A stretch of 64,000 nt of DNA, taken from Syngnathus acus (taxonomy: Eukaryota; Chordata; Actinopteri; Syngnathiformes; Syngnathidae). The position numbers and the translations under genes are program-made. This document shows positions 27,001-42,000 of the stretch, piece after piece (positions within the stretch are counted from its first letter, which is position 1; each line of letters begins with the position of its first letter). Location of the stretch: the NCBI RefSeq assembly GCF_901709675.1, contig NC_051091.1:11812967-11876966 (forward strand). The letters are read 5' to 3'. The notes beneath the pieces are model-generated. The model was not told where the DNA came from. It saw only the letters and a program-made list of their open reading frames with translations, and searched no databases.

Positions 27001-30000
27001 TTCATTGGAGCATAAAACAAAATCTATAACAGCACATTATTTACTGTTTGAACAGTTTTCATAAGCTTCTCGCGTTTTTATTTTCTTTTCAAATACACCG
27101 TGATCATGTGACTGTACACACACAAACGCACACTCCGCCTCCTCCTGGCTGCTTGACTGGAGCCATCTTGTTTAGAGTGATGGCTCACTCGTGCAGGTTC
27201 ACGGCCGCTATTGTAAAATCAGCCAGCGTTTAATTGAAACAAATGACTATAATAATAGAACATTATCCCTGCAGGCACCCAGCCGTGACAGCTTTAATTA
27301 GAGGCGCGCTCGGGAGCCATCCTTCAAAAAGCGCAGTAAACACGAGCCTGCAGGCTGAGGGGTTGTGGAGAGGAAGATGTGTGTGTGTATGTGTGCAAGC
27401 TCCTCAAAGCTACTCGACGCTCGCCCCGAGGGCATGGCACGCTAACGACGGCGAGTCGTCGCCGCCGCCTCCTCTCTCCCTATCCTGTCTTTGCTTTATC
27501 AAGCTTTGCATGCACTAGGGGGGTCATTTACACTGAATTAATGCACCAGCCGTTTTATGAATCATACATTGGGAGCCAACGCTGCTTTCACGCAAATGCT
27601 GAGTCAAGAGAAGCGCAAGAAGCATATGCTGAAGCTTAATTGGAGGCCATCTGAAGATAGATTTCATTCTTACTGTATCGGGGCACTCGGCATTGAATAT
27701 TATGCAGGTTCTAGCCAAGTGGAATTCAATGTACGAAATAGTATGGTGGCTCAATATATATTTAGGTTGTCCAACTACCCAATAAAGTGGCGATTTTTTT
27801 TATTTGAATTGTAAGTCAAGAGAGATTAAATTTGGTCTTGAATCAATATCTCATTAAATAAAAAATAATGCACAATTTCAACAAATTTCTGCTTGGCTGA
27901 AAACACCAAAGCAGCCGGTCAACACGGACACATTAACAATTCATGATTTGGACCTCGTTTTTTTCTCCCAATCAGCTGCCGACATGTGGACAGCAATTGA
28001 GTTCCACAGCCACAAGCGAAACAATAAAACACATCTTGCACTTTAGCTCAAACGTGCTCACATGATGTCATCCTGGCAGGCAAACAGAAATACCTCGCAA
28101 ACGAGCAAAAACTGGACTGAAAAGGCAATTTAGTCCAAGTATATCTCCAGCTAGCCACACTGCTGAAATGGACCTTGACACAACAGTAGTCACAGCCAAG
28201 TCGATAACACGCCAACATTTTGTCGGAGACGGCTGGCTTTAAAGATGTGCCAGACACACAAATGCTCGTGTGTTTTTTTTTTTTTGTATTTCTTTTTTTC
28301 TTTAAGCCTCTATTGTAATGCTGGTTGTCTCAGTGTTGTGTCTGTTGTATAGTTTTAACACAGGAGGCTGATAGTCACGGCGACGATGAATGGATTCTTT
28401 TATCACGATATTATGTTATGTTATTATTCAAATGCATTTCATTCCTCTGCCAAGGACAACAATAAAGAAAGATTGTTTTGATTGCCATTTTGTTTGGATC
28501 ATGCAAAACAACATCTCCATTTTGGCATAAATTTGGATGTCATTTTTTTTTGAGTCACAAAGGAACTATTGCATATGTCTTATTTAAATTGATTGATTGA
28601 TCCTATGATGTTGAATATGTCTCCAGGCGGTTGTATGCAACCATCTTTGCGGCTGAAGACTTTAAAAGGATGGGGGAGGGGTGGGGGGGCGCTCAGGGCA
28701 ACGTGACAACAAGGCAGGTAGTAATGTCATGATGTCCCCCTCGGCGACATCCTCCATGATGCTCATTACAGCTGATGTTGGAACCTCCTTAGCTTTTATT
28801 TTCTTTCCCCTATTCCTTTCTTCTGTGCTCACCAAGCCCCACCCTCGACCTGGGCGTGTCTCGGCTCACCTCGCAAAAAGCGGAAAGAATCGCATGTCCC
28901 GTCTTACATGACAGTTGTGAGGAGGACGCACCAACCCTGACAAGCAGACGGCAAAAAAAAAAAAAGGATGCTCGGATAATGAGGCTCCTCACTTCCGTGT
29001 CAAATGCACTTTAAGTTTGACACCCCCACCACCATCACCCCTCAGATAGAAATGAATAAAATAAGAGTGAGCAAAGATAAGAAAGAAGAGGAAGAACAAA
29101 AAAAGAGGAGAAAAAAGTGCATCTAGACGCTTGTATGGAAGTGAAAGGCTGATGTGATGCACGTTTGTTTTTGTTTAGTCTTCTCAGGCTAGTGCTGCGC
29201 TTTAATCAGAGGTGATTCACATTCATCGATATTAGGCTTTAAACTACAGGACGGACGTCAAGTACAAAAGTAATGCAAAGGGGGCGGGAAATCCATTAAG
29301 GACAAAAGCTTAGGCTGTGGCACTGGGATCCTATTGTACACTACTACAACTCCCCCCTATTTTTTTTTTCTTAAGGACATAATGACTATAATGCTACATT
29401 TGTCACGTTTGCAAGTGGCTGAGGACCCAGAAGCAGAATAGCCGGGTGGGGAGGAGCACACAAAAATCAATTCAAAGAGAACAAATAGGCAAAGAAGGTA
29501 CTTGGGGAATAAAACAAAATAAGCAGGAATCCAAAATGACTAAAGTCAAAGCAATAAAACAAACTAGTCAAAAGATTTAAATTGAAGCAAGAAACAACAA
29601 TGAACCAACAGGGACTGAACAGAAGGAGAGAACCAAATACAAACAAATGGAGGAGGCAACCAGGCCCACCTGGACAAGACACAAGCGGATTGGTTGACAC
29701 AAGCAACTGGTCGACAAGCACTGGTGAACAATAAAAAACCTTAATCAGGCAGATATTTACAAAAAGGGCACAAATAAAAGGATAATTTTGTACATTGTGA
29801 CATCACACCTTTGTTTTCAGTACCCTCAGAATGATATGACCTGAATGAATGAGTATTCACAGACTCGGACTGGAATTGAGAGATGTTCTCTCGGCTTACA
29901 TGAATCATGTTGGACCTTGTGTTCTGGTCTGGTGGCACAGTAGGGGGTGCCAGAAGCTAGTAGCAGAGGTTGCTAGCGGGCCACTCATTTCTGAGTGAGA

Positions 30001-33000
30001 TGACATGGGCCGGCTATTCCCCGCCACCGGGGGCAGAATATTCGCGCTGATGAAAGTGGAATGAGGCGATAGGCCACAGTGCAATATGGACATGATTTCA
30101 TGGCATGATAACGCCCAGCAGGGGCCCACGGCGGGTTCCAATATGAGACGCCTTGTGTGCGGCATGTATCTGCCTTATAATGCCGGCGATCTGCCGCCGC
30201 CACCGCCGCCGCATCTGTTTCTTCTGCACTTGAGTGGCGCCGTGGATCACATCTGCGGCACGGAATGAAGATGGCGGCCCCAAAAAAACAACAACAGGTG
30301 TGCGGTAGCTCATCTTTCGCACAGTTGTTTTTGAAATACGATGTGATGAATTATCTAAATTGAACATTTTCTTCTACGGAGATTATCCGCGATGGCCCAG
30401 ATAAGTAACATTATTGCGAGTGCTTTTTTGGAGTGGCGCTTCCATATTGAAGGCCATGTTTACACATAGGTCGAAATTACACCTGGGATGAGAAGGAAAT
30501 GCAATTTAAAACTTTGCTTTGGCTAATTTAATACAGACTCTTTAGAATTTCTGATTAAAATGGTTGAAGTCAGGGCCCATATCCTCTGATTGCCTCAAGA
30601 CATTAATTGTCTTTTATAAGAGGAAAAAAGATGAGCTGCCAACCTAAGCGGCAATAAATATCCCTTCAAAATGATGAGAATGGAAAATAACCGCTATTTC
30701 TTAATGTACAACTACAGTTTCATATCACATTGCCGGGAAGAAGAAGAAGGGAAAAAAAATAAGCCACTTTCTCCCAGGAGATGAGAAAAGAATTGAATTC
30801 TTCCTTATCGGTCATCTATTTTTCCACAGAATGCTATTACTCGCTGCCTGCCGTCGCTAGGCAACAGGACATATTAATAGGAGCCTTTTATTAGCCAGGC
30901 TTTACCAGCGCAGTACTAAAATGAGGAAGTGGAAAACATGAATGTGTTACATAAAGCCAAGGAACCTTTCTTGGTTTGTATAATTTCGGTGTTTGGCCAC
31001 TCAAGATTCATGTATGGGGGTCAGACATGCATAAATAAATAATATTTAGAACTGTGTAGAACATAATTAATGTCATACAATATAATCAATAATAAAATGC
31101 ATATAGGGATGCAAAAATGATATCTCATCTAATCTCAGTCCTAAATATCTGGTCTAATTGAATGTTTGGATTATTTGAAATCATCATGAATGATATAATA
31201 AAATTATATGTGATTTTGTAATCGTTTTATATACTGCACAATAATGCAATGTTCAGTTGAACCCCACATATTGAATGTTTTTTGCAGAATTATTGTGGGG
31301 GCATTTGCAATCATAGTATGAAAAGTATTCACATATGAGGATTTAACTCATTCACTGCCATTGACGGCTATACACGTCAAAGATCAATTTCAACTGGGCT
31401 GGAAGTGAATGAGTTAACATTGGTATAATTAATAAAGTTCCACTCTGTCGCTGAGACTCAGTGAACTGTCGAGAAAGTACCAGACGTTCACCATCTTTTT
31501 TTTTTTGCACACGCTCTCTAATCCCTTCCACCAAATGACTTTAAAGAATCATTTTTGCCCTTTCTCATTGGAAAGGAGGGGGAAAAAAGTCCAGAAGAAG
31601 AAAGAGATTAATAAAGCAGAGTAATATTGTACTTTGAAATTGGAAAAGTTATGTGCGATTCTCCTTTTGAGCTTCTTATTAAATGCACCATTTTTCTTGT
31701 TTGCAAAAACATTGACAGTGAAGGGAAAATGCTTTAAAACACACCTCTGCCCATTTTTTTCTTCAATAATTCACAGCAGTTTGATTGTGACAAGTTCACT
31801 TGACATTGCAGCTCAAATTTCATTTGCGTCGGCTCAGCTGAGCCGCCAACACCTGCCAGGAGCACTTCATTGCTCACCAGGAAAAACAAAGCCATTGTGA
31901 AGAAGAACAAGGACAAGAAGAAGAAGGAATAAAGGAGCGCACAGGTCAAGTTCATGCGGCAATCATGACGGGAATAATATGATAAGTGATCTCTGGCACT
32001 GAACTATACCTCACATTGAAACAAAGACATTAATTGTAGCCATCCATTTTGTGAACTGCATGCTGGTGCCTATCCCAGCGCTCTTTGGGCCCTGAATTGG
32101 TTGCCAGCCAATCGCAGGGCACATATAGACAAACACCCAATCACACCCACAATTACATCGACGGACAATTTGGAGTGGTCAATTGGCCTACATGGGGAGG
32201 CTGGAACCCACAAACTCCAAACTGTGATGCAGATGTGCAAACCGATGCTAAACCGTGCTGCACTGTTATCCTGAGTCAAATAAAATAAATAAAATATTTA
32301 TTTAAAAATATTAAAATTTTTCAGCAGCGTAAAATTATTTTGAGACTTAAGACCAATCTTAAAAATCCTACTTATAAGTGTAAATATTTCGATTAATATA
32401 AAACATTTTAAAGCCAATTAAGACATTGTTTTAAGATTCATGAATGGAACCCTGGCCTTTCTTCTCCTGTCAAACACATGACTTGTTCTCCTTTCATTGT
32501 AACAATGCTTGCCTGTTACTTATTCTGGACTTGTGGAGGAGCAGCTGCTGTTTATCCGCTACGTTAGCCAGCTAGCCGGCCGCGGGCTCATGGAGCTGCG
32601 GAGCAGCTTTTGCACATGGGGGAAGATCCAACGACATCAACGAATGTTATTGCAACGGGTTGGCTGGTAGAGTCCAAATGTCAGGCAATCACAAGCTGTG
32701 GTACTTAGAGACTCGCTTGCAAATTCCAAGTTCATCTACCGTGCACTTTGTGTCTGTTTACGCACTGTTTTCGGACAAATGGCAACAGTTTCTAACAAAT
32801 AAGGCTAAACTGGAACACTTGTCATCTCTGTATAAAGTCAAATAAACACCTGTTAGCTCGACTACACCGTGCAGACTTCATCTGCTAATTTGTTGCGGGT
32901 TATGCCTGGACGTCTCTCGGTACAATTGTAAATTCATCATTTGCTCCGCATTCAAACGAGCACACTGGAGGCACTTTGACGAGGGCTAATATCTCACGCG

Positions 33001-36000
33001 CCATTGAGCAAAAGAGGCCGAGGTCATTTGAATTTCAGCGGCGTCTTTCTCAATCACGTATAATAGAAAATAAAGTGCAGATGGTGGCTAGCACAATTGT
33101 GAGGTTATGCACCATCATCCCACATGAAGAAGTATATTGGTCGTGTTTTTGTTGTTGTTGACAAAGTCCAGAATAAGAGGCAAAAAAATAAGACAGCTCG
33201 GTGAGTCCGGCAGAGATGAGCATCTTCGCCTGGTTGCTTTGATAAGATCAGTGCAACCTGTGCATAGCTATTAAATGTCTAATGTGTTTTGGAATCTGGA
33301 GATGCAATGGCAGTGGGGCATGGATAGAACGGCCTTGTCGAGTGCAGTCACAGAGAAGGAGCACTTAAACTATGTATTCACAAAATGAAAGTATGTTTTT
33401 GTTGTTTGTTTTTGTTCTTGAGAGTCAGCTGTGTGTCATCTGTCTGGCCATGATAACCAACATTGATGTTCTGAAGCCTTTGATCCAAGGGTAACCGACA
33501 CAGATGGAACAACAAGGGTTCAAGGGCAGACTCTTGAGGGACCTCAAATTCAACCAGATTCAGAACTCCCAATGGTTTCTCATTTTTCCCCAGTTTTGTA
33601 GTTTTTCTTTGCCCTCCTTGGGGTCAATGTTATTAATATTTGTCAACTGTAGGCATGTGAAGCCCTTTGTGCCGTTGTCACGGCAACCATGGATCATCCT
33701 TTTCTACCTCTTGTGTTAGCTCCAAGGCTAATGTTACACTTCAGAGTCGTGTGTGATGTTTCACCATGAACTCCGTTGGGCAGATATCCGATACACATCA
33801 CATTTTTCTCCATATTAGGAAGAAACCTTCTGATATGAAGATATCAGATTCCATCCCATCAACGTATATCCAAATAGTACCCCTTGAGAGTAAAAAAATG
33901 CAAGTGCGTCGTGAACCATGGAGTATAAATCCAGCTAGAGAAACTCCATCTAAACTCTGTTTTCAGCAAACTAAACATACACTGCCTCTTTTGTCCATAA
34001 TAGCTCCCTAAATATGTTTACCAATCACCGCAATAGGTCTCCACTCATTTCTCTGCATAATTAGGCCATTTACTTGATGCTTTTATGCGAGCACCTGCGA
34101 CCAAACACTCTCATCGCCCTTGTCCACACACCGTACCGAGCGAGCTCAATGTTATTTCACTCGAGCGAATTACTTCTAAAATACACAATGATGAAATCCA
34201 GCATATGCTTGCTCATTTAGAATAAGAGTCACCTCTTTGCAATTTCTTCTTTCTTCCATCTCAACTCTCTCCATCCAAGTCTATTGCACTCCTCTTTTCA
34301 TTGCCCAGCTCACGTATTGAATCTGCCTGATGAAAACAGATCTCACTGCAGCAGCACAATAGAATGGCTGATGCAGGAAAGATGAACCCTAATGGATTTT
34401 TTTCAACATGCTCAAGATTGAATATAAGCCCCTGACCTCCAGATGTAGTGGATCCATTTCAACAACAGAGATATTGTTTATAGTGTGCACACATAGCCGC
34501 ATACACATGCAGGGGCGCACAGCGGCGACTCCCTCTCCAAAATGAAATCATCTCATCTCGAAGAGTCCAAAATTAAGAATTAACCCTCTTTACTGTCCGC
34601 CCAGGTATTCGTATCGACGGCCTCTCGCGTTTGAACTCGGTCATTTGCTTAATGACTCCGGTCGACAGAGTGTGTCAAGGTGAGGCACAGATTTAATAGA
34701 AATTCCTTCTCTGCACAAATGAACCTTGCTCCGTTACGCTTTGGTAGCTTTGCTAGGCAGAAAACTATTTGATTTAGACCTTTCTGATTTTCAGCAGCGG
34801 AGCTTGACAGAGCAAAAAAAAAAAAAAAAAAAAAAAAATGCGTGCACCGAGGAAACGTCGAGAAGCTATTTAAAGTATCTAAATTGCTGTCTGCTTCACC
34901 TCCTTTCATTTGGAATAATCTATCTCTAAAAATGGCAAACAAGTGATGATTATCACCGGATATGAAAACGACAAATCTTCATATCCAGTAAATACATTGA
35001 AACTAAGGATTGTACATTGCCAGCAAATCAAGTATTGCATCTAATACACTTCTGGTTACAGCTGTGATTTGTCCATGCACAATGACGACAATCTAAACTT
35101 TTTGCAAATATATTTTATGGTGTTCTTTCTGTAGTTCTTTCTATCAGACCATTCTGGATGTTTCAAATTTATCAACGATCAGACAAAATTTCCAGGATGA
35201 ATTTCTTTTTAACGATCTGTGGAAATGGATGAAATTATTTTGTACGCTTACAACAAAAAAGGTATATTTCCTATGTCTTTCCAGGCTGAGACCTTTTTGT
35301 TCATCGACTTATGATGGATATGTCTCCAAAAGTTCATGTCGCTCAGCGAATATGGCTTAGGGGGCGGAATTTTGGAGTGAAGTTAGACATTTTGTCTTTC
35401 ATGGCAAGTCATCATACTTGGAACTTTGACAGTTTGAAGGTAGAAATGTCCAAATGACCCTAAAATGACCGCTGCAAACCAAAATGGCAGACATAGCATT
35501 TCTATTCAGCAATGGTGCCTTGAGACTTTTTATGCATCTATCCATGCCAACCCAATTTCATGTCGCTTATGAAAATAGCTCCTGGGCCTGGATTTAAAAA
35601 ATAAAAAAAAATCCAGTGGATGCTACGGAACCAGTTTTGGTTGTTATTCCTACAACATAAAAGCAATCTTCATGAAATGGACCTTTAGCCTAAATTCCTG
35701 AACTATGTGTTTTTAAAAAAATACCCTGACAGTTAAAGCACTGCTTCTGTGGCAAAGGTCACGACCAAAATGTAAATTGTGTATGAGGATAAATGATACA
35801 AATCCAATTCCTCCGGGTGGTGGTGGGGGATGCTTAGCAGGAATCCCCAACCCCCGGTCCGCGGACCGGTACCGGTCCGTGGGTCACTTGGTACCGGGCC
35901 GCCAAGCCGCACAGAATTTTATATATTTTTTTTAACGACGATCAATTAATTCAGGTCAAGACGCTCGTCCTGGTCACGTGACATGTTTCCCCAGTCGAGC

Positions 36001-39000
36001 CCGCAAAGCTAGCAAAAATGAGTAAGAATATATTTTGAAAAATTATTTTTAAAAAAATGGCGATTCTCTCCCAATTACATCCGTCGGTGCATCTATGTCT
36101 CTTGAGTCAGGTTAATTTAGGTCAAGAAGCTCCTCCCCCCCAGTCGAGCCCGCGAAGCTAGCAAAAATGAGCAAGAAACAGACATGTTTGGAAAGCTTCT
36201 TCGGAAAGGGAAAAAAGCCCAGTGAGGAGACGGAAGAAGAAGAGGCTACGACTTCTAAGAAAAGGAAAGCTGCATTTAAAAGAAAGTCCTACTTCAAATA
36301 TGGATTTATTGCCACAGGTGACTTGCCAAGCAAGCCCACTCTGCATAATATGTGGCGACTGGCGACAGGCTAGCTAACGAGGCAATGAGTGCTTGGGCAC
36401 ATGGAGACCAAGCATCCTGAATTAAAAGACAAACCTTAACCACTTCAGGTGTCATTGTCTCCGATTACGCCGGCTCGTTTCTGAGAAACAAGCTCAGTGC
36501 TCCCACAAACTCAACGTAATGGCAAGTTTTATTTTCATCTCGTTTATACTTGTTTTTATGCCAGTCGTACCATTTTATTTCATCGTATTTATATATTTAT
36601 TATCAATGTATTATTTATTTATATAAATGTATTATTTATTTATATAAAGGCCGGTCCGCGAAAATATTTCTGACACGTAACCGGTCCGTGGCGCAAAAAA
36701 AGGTTGGGGACCACTGATCTACACTACTGTAGTTATAGTTCAGATGTATATCGAGCCATGTGCTGACTGTTGTTTGGTCCTGTATCGCCTCTGGGCCTGA
36801 TAAACGCTCCAATACATTCTCTTTGATCTTGATGTGAATCTGTATAAAATATAGCCTCTTTTGTTTTCATTAGTAGGCTAGTAACTTTTAACAATACGCT
36901 GGCCGGCACCTTTAAGCCGATAAATTGATGGCCAAGGCTCAGAATCAATTGTCATCATATTCAATTGTTGTTTTTAGTGATCTCGCCATTGGGAATCGTC
37001 GGTTTGTACTCACCGAGTGCATTTGGCCGGAGACCAGCTGGCCGTCTTGCGCCAGCATGTTGGACATCATCAAGGTGGGCAGCTCCGGGTAGGAATAAGG
37101 GTTGATGAGGCCATTGTGCGACAGCGAGTGACAGAGGTAGCCTGTGGAGTCATGCTCCATCAGGTGAAGGAGGGGAGGTTCCGGGTGGTTAGGTGGAGTG
37201 ATGGGTGGGATCTCGTAGTCTTCGTCGCCGGCTCCGTTGCCGCTGGCCGTTCCGCCACCGCTGCCACCGTTGCCTCCTCCGCCGCCACCGCCGCCTCCTG
37301 CTCCTCCGCCGTTGTTGCCGCTACCGCCGCCAGTCTGAGCTGTGTAGTTCTGAGGAAGACACAGACATGTTTGGACGAGGAGCAGTTTTCACCCTGGTCT
37401 GTCCACCAGAGTCTCAGTAAGATCTAATTGGAGGAGAAGTTGGATCTACCCTGGACTGGTCACTCATCAGTCGCAGGGCAATAGAGTAGACCACTCATAT
37501 TTGTGCCTGTAGACAATTTAGAGTCTTCATGAACAAGAACGTTTTGGGAGTGTAAGAAGAAGCTGGAGCACTGGTAAAGCTGGAGATGAGATACAAACCC
37601 CAAATCCCTAATCCAAACTGAGAAGCAGACTTGCTTAAATGGAAACCATTCTTAAATGGAAATGTTACTTTAAAAGATTCCTATTTTTGAGTGTTTCATG
37701 TTTTTACGCAAAGGTATGAAAATAAAGCCGGTTTCATCTGTTTTCAGTTAAGAAAAGTATAAACGGCACCTCAAGCTATGACCCTTATGCATATTATCCC
37801 AAATGGACTCCAGACACCAGAAACTCATACCAAAAGTAATGTGCAAGAAAAAACCCAAGAAAAAAACACCCAACACACTCACAAAAAAAAAAAAAAAATG
37901 ACACTAATGAAGATTTGCTGCTAAATATCAAAACATAAGCACATGTGCGCTGTGATTGTTTTTCAAGTAGATCAGGGGGGAAAAAAATCACTGTTAGCGA
38001 TTAGATAATTGCTGATGATAATCTTTGAGAGAAATCTAATCAGGCGTTTGCTGACTTTGATCAGAAGCGGGGAAAAGAACTCAAATTCACTCAGATTGTC
38101 AGTATGTCAACAATTTGTTCTTTCCGCAGGCTTTCGTGACCCCATCCACCTTCACCTGAGACGGCGACACTTCTCCAAAACTTTTACTAATGCTTTCAAT
38201 TCAAATTTTCTTTCATATCATTTGTCGCAAAACAAAACAAAGTGCCCAAAAACCCAAACGATACTTGAACGCTAACACGCCGTGTCCAATCAGCTCCACA
38301 AAGACACCCAGAGAGAAAAAATAGCCAGGGGAGTCAACAGGGAGCGAAAAAGCAATCTCCAGCTGAAACGACTCCCATTGTAATGACTGTGTCAAATTAA
38401 TCATCACAAATAATATTCCGGTGTCAGCCATTCAAGGGTTTTTTAATAGAATTTTTATGATTCACGTCATGCGGCATACATCAAACAGTCAGTCCGGCAA
38501 CATTTCTCAAATCAATTCAATATCATCTTTGTGTAGGCTGTCATGCTCGGCGGCAGAGTGGTCATTTATCTCGGTGGCAGATACTTTTGGAGGAGAAAAA
38601 GAAGATGGCTGAGAGAGAGAGAGAGAGAGTGAGAGAGCGCGTGAGCGAGAGAGAGAAAGAGAGAGAGCGAGAGAGCGAGAGCGAGAGAGAGAGAGTTGTG
38701 TCGTAATTTTTCTTCAAGGTGAACGCATTGTTTGCCCGTTTCAACTGTTCCACTGTACTTTGAAATTTCATACACATTTAAAATACAATAAACATGTCAA
38801 ACGTAACTATAGTTTAAATTTTAAATGTTCCATATTTTGCAAACCCACATACTAGAATCTCTCAATATATAACAATACCGTATAATATGAATTCATAGGC
38901 CAATAAAAGCATAAAAAAAATTATACAACATCCAATACTGTACTCAAACAAGAAGTGAAAAAAATGGCCATCGTTGGCCGTCTAATAAAAATCCACGTGC

Positions 39001-42000
39001 AAAGCAGCCATAGAACAGCTGCATCATTTTACACACACGAGAGAGAATGTTGTAGCTTTCAGCAGAATTGAAATCCATTTAAAATCCTTTGAGCCAGGCT
39101 TTTAATTGGACATTTCATCCTCTTCCCTTACACTTAATGGGAAAGAAACAAGGTGATCACTTCCAGTCTCTACATAGGCTGACATGAGTTTTCAGCCTCC
39201 GTCCTTTGAAGACAGATGTTTTTGTGTGTGTGTGCAAACCTTTAGGGATCACTTGTGTTATTGTTTGGTCTAATGGATGAGAAAAGCAACATTTCCTGAG
39301 ATTCAATGTCCCTCATAATTGTTGGAAGGAAATGGGATTGTCCGCTGTAAACATCCAAGCCATTGTGCGCGTCCCTCGCCATTGTGCTCCAACGGGTGCC
39401 ATCTTTGAGTGATCATGGAGTGTGTTCACCTACCTTTTTTGTTTGTCATTTTTCTAAGTGTATATCCACAAAAGCAGCGATAGTTTCCTGCTTGCAAAGT
39501 CTCATCCATTGGACTCGATGATAAAATGTAAATATGCCAAAGACATCCCCAGTTGGATTGTGGCTTGATAAATCAGTCATACATCTCCATTGTGCATGCA
39601 TGTGTTTTTTGCATGTGAAATCGCACACTGTACTGTACTGTACTGTACTCTGAATATTATTATTTTTATTTTGCAAGGTAATTATAATAAATGGAATCAA
39701 ATAAAAATCACCATATTGGTGGAATGACTTGATTCAAGACTTTGGTCAATGTTGTCTGTTTCTAGATAGGTTATCTATAAAGCATAAACGTAAGGAAACG
39801 AAAAACAAACAAGTAAAACAAACAAAAAAAGGAATAAAACAGTCTCAAATGACATTTATATTTAAAAAAAATCAGTATTGCAAATTGAGTATACCACCAT
39901 AAAATTTGCTTTCCCTAATAGACAATGAAAATATATAATCAATTTTTACGACATCGTTAGCTTCTATATTATATGGGTTATTATTTGACTGGGGAATAGG
40001 GAACTTGGCTTCCACGGTGGGAGCTGCAGTAACATTTTAATTAAGCGCCGCGTCTCTGGACCGTAACAGTTGCATTGCAGCGCACCTTCCGTCAGAGGGA
40101 AACAGATGAAGAGACAGTTGGCGTGGGACAGAGCGAGGAAATATCATTGATTGGGGAGCGCTCCAGCTTGTCTTTTTATTTTGGCACTCATCTAATCCTC
40201 CCTCTGTAGCCTTTCCTGCGCAGTCAAGGCCTTCTGGAGATGATATTGACTGTGGCTAATGGCTCATTAGCTGCACTTTTTTTTTCTTATTAGATTATTG
40301 TTAGAACACTTGCACGTATCAGCATCCAGGACAAAACGAGATTATAACGTCTAATAATTTTATCATGCTATATTTACGGTGATAATAGATGAAGATCAAG
40401 CTGAAAATAGATTTACATGTCGAAACAAGCAAAAGCATCTTGAACTGGATGGATGGATGGATGGATGGATGGATGGATGGATGGATGGATGGATGGATGG
40501 AAAAAAAGAGAAAGGATGAAACTAAAGCTAAATAATAATGTTTATTATTTGATAAGGCTTCTCTGGTAACCTAGACACATGTTGGGCAATCGCCCTGGCT
40601 TGGCTTCCGCTCGGCCGCATGCCACTTTGAATTAGTTGCTGGCGGAGCAAGAGATGACCCGCCCTCATCTTTTTGCAACATGCATTAGTACGCCACTCAG
40701 AGCCTGGTACCGCCCGAGGTTAAACACAAATTATATCATTTCTGTCATCCAATCAAATCACACCCGTCCCGCTCTGACTCGCTGGACGCATAATGAAATA
40801 TGACATGGCGCAAACGCAGTTGACGCTAATCGGCCTTGACGCGCCATCAGATGGCGGTGACCCCGTGAACCCCGTCTGACAAGTGAGACAAGCGGTGGGA
40901 ACAGGATACGACGTAGCGAAGACAGAAGGGAAACAGAAAAGATCGAAAGTATCGGTGGCGGTGGGTATATGAAAATAAAAAGGTTTCTGTTTTGTTTTCG
41001 GAATCTAAAGTCAACAGATAACAGAATAATTTACCCAAGTTTGTCTTTCTCTATTTCTTTTTTGTTAATAAGCAAAAAGGTGAACGTGGACATCTGCATA
41101 CTTGGACTTTTGCACCATTATTGCCTTCCCTGCTCCATTTTATGAAACCACTCATCATGTCTTCTGTGGTCAGCGTTGGCGAGATAGCGCCATTACCGTG
41201 TAGATCAGGCACCAAGCGGGACAAGCAAGGTATAGGGTAGCTGTAAGCAGATGCCTGGCACTCGTCAGTCTTTGCTGCACTCCTGCCAAAATGTTCTTTG
41301 TAGTGCCTCTGACATGATCGTGTGGCACAAGATCAGCTCTGGTTTTAATTAAGCCCAACTTGACAGCGAACAGAGATGGATGGTGTTGTAGAATGGGCCT
41401 CTCTGTGTTCCATGTAAAGTGGGACTCTAGCAACACTATAAACAAGACCATTTGTAAATAAACGGCGGGAAAAAAGATGAGATAAAGAGTGCCCGACTTT
41501 GTCTGCTTGCCTCTTTGGAAGCTTGCAGCGTAGCGTCAGAGGTAATGGCAGCATGAGTGGAGTTTGAAGTGTAATTCAGCAGTGTGACCAAGCCTTTCAA
41601 TAGGCAGAAAAGTGCATACTAGTGTTAAGGCAGATCTGTCACACTCCTAACAGAGGTAATGAAGGGTACTTTATTTTCTCCAATGTAAAGTGTAGCGCAA
41701 AACCTGTTGTGTGCCCAAACCTGGAGACAGAGCTTGTGTCCTGACCTCCATCACTGGAAAAGAGCCTTAAAAAGAGAATACAGGATACAATTTTGACCCT
41801 GATTCAGCGTTAAAAGGATAAAACCTTTGATTGGAACGTGTTTTGGATCGATTATGGGAGAATGTTCCCATTTTTAAGCTTAACGCTGATAAAAACAAAG
41901 CGCAAACCAGCTCCGTGCTGCAGAGTGACGGTCATGTTAAGGCTACTGTGTGTTTAGCGGGCAGGCACAGGAAGGAAGTGGATGTTTCAAATGAGGAGCA

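Larger units (their letters stand above)
23015..37013 (-). other. tox2: tox2 intron, 14.0 kb
   Basis: No coding exon found. Contents listed separately: candidate enhancers (about 24,880, 27,200 and 30,800), an AT-rich repeat (25,393-25,815), a dispersed repeat (29,400-29,740) and a TTAA palindrome (31,341-31,416). Also a degenerate SINE (32,038-32,265), an L2-like RT relic (33,385-33,560), a poly(A) tract near 34,814-34,838 and a hAT remnant (35,838-36,716). The rest looks unique. Confidence 0.65.

Noticed and set aside
39360-39445. Possible promoter or small gene near a GC-richer patch
   Set aside because: No ORF, CpG island or motif stronger than background.
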